Shown piece after piece: positions 63,487 through 64,000 of a DNA stretch of 64,000 nucleotides (position 1 is the stretch's first letter; the number at the start of each line of letters is the position of its first letter). The notes beneath the pieces are model-generated. The model ran no database searches, was not told where the DNA came from, and saw nothing but the letters and a program-made list of their open reading frames with translations. The stretch spans positions 2,419,001-2,483,000 of the forward strand of contig NZ_SKBR01000001.1 in NCBI RefSeq assembly GCF_013450295.1, written 5' to 3'. This DNA is from Streptomyces sp. AJS327. Lineage in GTDB: Bacteria; Actinomycetota; Actinomycetes; Streptomycetales; Streptomycetaceae. The translations under genes and the position numbers were made by a program.

Positions 63487-63900
63487 GTGCTCGAAACGGA
63501 GCTGATGAGCTACCTGCGCCAGCGGCTGCCCGCGTACATGGTTCCCTCCGCGATCGTCCCGCTCGACGCCCTGCCGCAGACGCCCAACCACAAGGTGGAC
63601 CTCAACGCGCTGCCCGCCGCCGAGCAGCGGCCCGGCCCGCGGCACGGCGCGCCGCGCGACGGCCTGGAACGCGAACTGGCGGACCTCTGGGCGAGGTTGC
63701 TCAACCGCGACGAGGTCGGCGTCCACGAGGACGTCTTCGACCTGGACGCCAACTCGATGCACGTGATGCGGCTGGTCGCCCACGTGCGGACGGCGTACGG
63801 CACCGCGCTCCCCGCCGAGGACGTCTTCGAGTACCCGACGGTGGCGCTGCTCGCCGCGCGGCTGCGCGAGGCGATGGACGCGGAGGACGGTGGCGCGTGA
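63487..63900 (+). CDS. Peptidyl carrier protein fused to an adenylation-domain C-terminal lid
   Basis: A 137-residue protein. Residues 1-45 (ELMSYLRQRLPAYMVPSAIVPLDALP and NHKVDLNAL) are the end of an adenylation domain: motif A9 and motif A10 with its Lys at 36. Residues 58-130 are a carrier domain (LERELADLWARLLNRDEVGVHEDVF) with S90; the usual G-G-x-S reads D-A-N-S. The large A-domain core is absent upstream. GTG 63487 is chosen because GGAAGGAA lies about eight bases before it. It overlaps the next gene (GTGA). It may be a discrete carrier needing an A domain in trans. Confidence 0.85.
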   Translation: MLETELMSYLRQRLPAYMVPSAIVPLDALPQTPNHKVDLNALPAAEQRPGPRHGAPRDGLERELADLWARLLNRDEVGVHEDVFDLDANSMHVMRLVAHVRTAYGTALPAEDVFEYPTVALLAARLREAMDAEDGGA

Positions 63901-64000
63901 CGGCACCCACGGAACTCTCGTACGAGCAGCGGCGGATCTGGCGGGAGGAGACCCGGCGGCGGGACCCGGCCGCCCACCACCTCACCGCGTCCTACGAGTT
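63897..64000 (+). CDS. NRPS condensation-domain protein, cut by window edge
   Basis: Only the first 34 residues are present. TELSYEQRRIWREETRRRDP is core motif C1 (L-S-x2-Q-x-R-x-W) of a condensation domain. GTG 63897 overlaps the carrier-protein stop by four bases, so the two are translated together. The rest of the protein, and any further domains, lie beyond 64000. Confidence 0.8.
   Translation, partial: MTAPTELSYEQRRIWREETRRRDPAAHHLTASYE

Overview
The window reads as chromosomal DNA from a high-GC actinomycete, most probably Streptomyces or a close relative. The evidence is strong G/C bias at codon position 3, frequent GTG starts with GGAGG-type ribosome sites, a DasR-like GntR regulator, an aminopeptidase closely resembling the Streptomyces griseus enzyme, an ECF41-type sigma factor with a C-terminal SnoaL domain, MurT/GatD, multiple ClpP logic and a modular NRPS/PKS locus. 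I see no rRNA, tRNA, CRISPR array or insertion sequence. Both edges cut genes: a PhoD phosphatase on the left and an NRPS condensation domain on the right.

Region by region. 1-13 kb is mixed housekeeping: Tat-exported PhoD phosphatase, alpha/beta hydrolase, SigJ-like sigma factor, SDR, a GntR regulator with a palindrome over its own -35, ROK regulator, Mug glycosylase overlapping purB, SGNH hydrolase, and two translationally coupled CNNM/CorC-type membrane proteins. 12.5-13.2 kb is a ribbon-helix-helix/Doc-like toxin-antitoxin pair whose Fic motif is degenerate. 14.2-18.8 kb is the biotin locus, bioB-bioA-bioD divergent from bioF. 19-26 kb holds a universal stress protein, ClpP divergent from a Phd/YefM antitoxin with a TGTACA operator, the M28 aminopeptidase, an epimerase, a PlsC acyltransferase and a CtaG-like protein. 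26.4-32.1 kb has gatD-murT (lipid II amidation), peptide deformylase, a TetR regulator divergent from acyl-CoA dehydrogenase over a clear operator, and an S4 RNA-binding protein. 32.4-40 kb is accessory: a small unknown gene behind a 34-bp perfect palindrome, VOC, SnoaL, PadR, SGNH, thioesterase, phosphotransferase, M55 D-aminopeptidase, VWA protein and an inositol-phosphatase-like gene.

From about 40.1 kb to the right edge lies a hybrid NRPS-PKS biosynthetic cluster. Its spine is an eight-gene minus-strand operon (61.9 to 47.4 kb) with start/stop overlaps: S9 peptidase, CmlA-type diiron beta-hydroxylase, ATP-grasp ligase, NRPS (C-A-T), PKS (KS-AT-ACP), NRPS (A-T), type II thioesterase and an aminoglycoside-phosphotransferase-like gene. 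Divergent from it are a methyltransferase, a small carrier protein that carries only the C-terminal lid of an adenylation domain, and the start of another condensation protein. To the left are a stand-alone condensation-like protein lacking the catalytic His pair, a PatB-type lyase/aminotransferase, and a second minus-strand operon of class III aminotransferase, thymidine-phosphorylase-like protein and TauD-type dioxygenase. That last trio has the same enzyme types that build aminoribosyl units in LipL/LipO/LipP-type nucleoside antibiotics. I therefore propose, as inference only, a peptide-polyketide product that may carry a nucleoside-derived or aminated unit. I cannot match the whole cluster to a known product.
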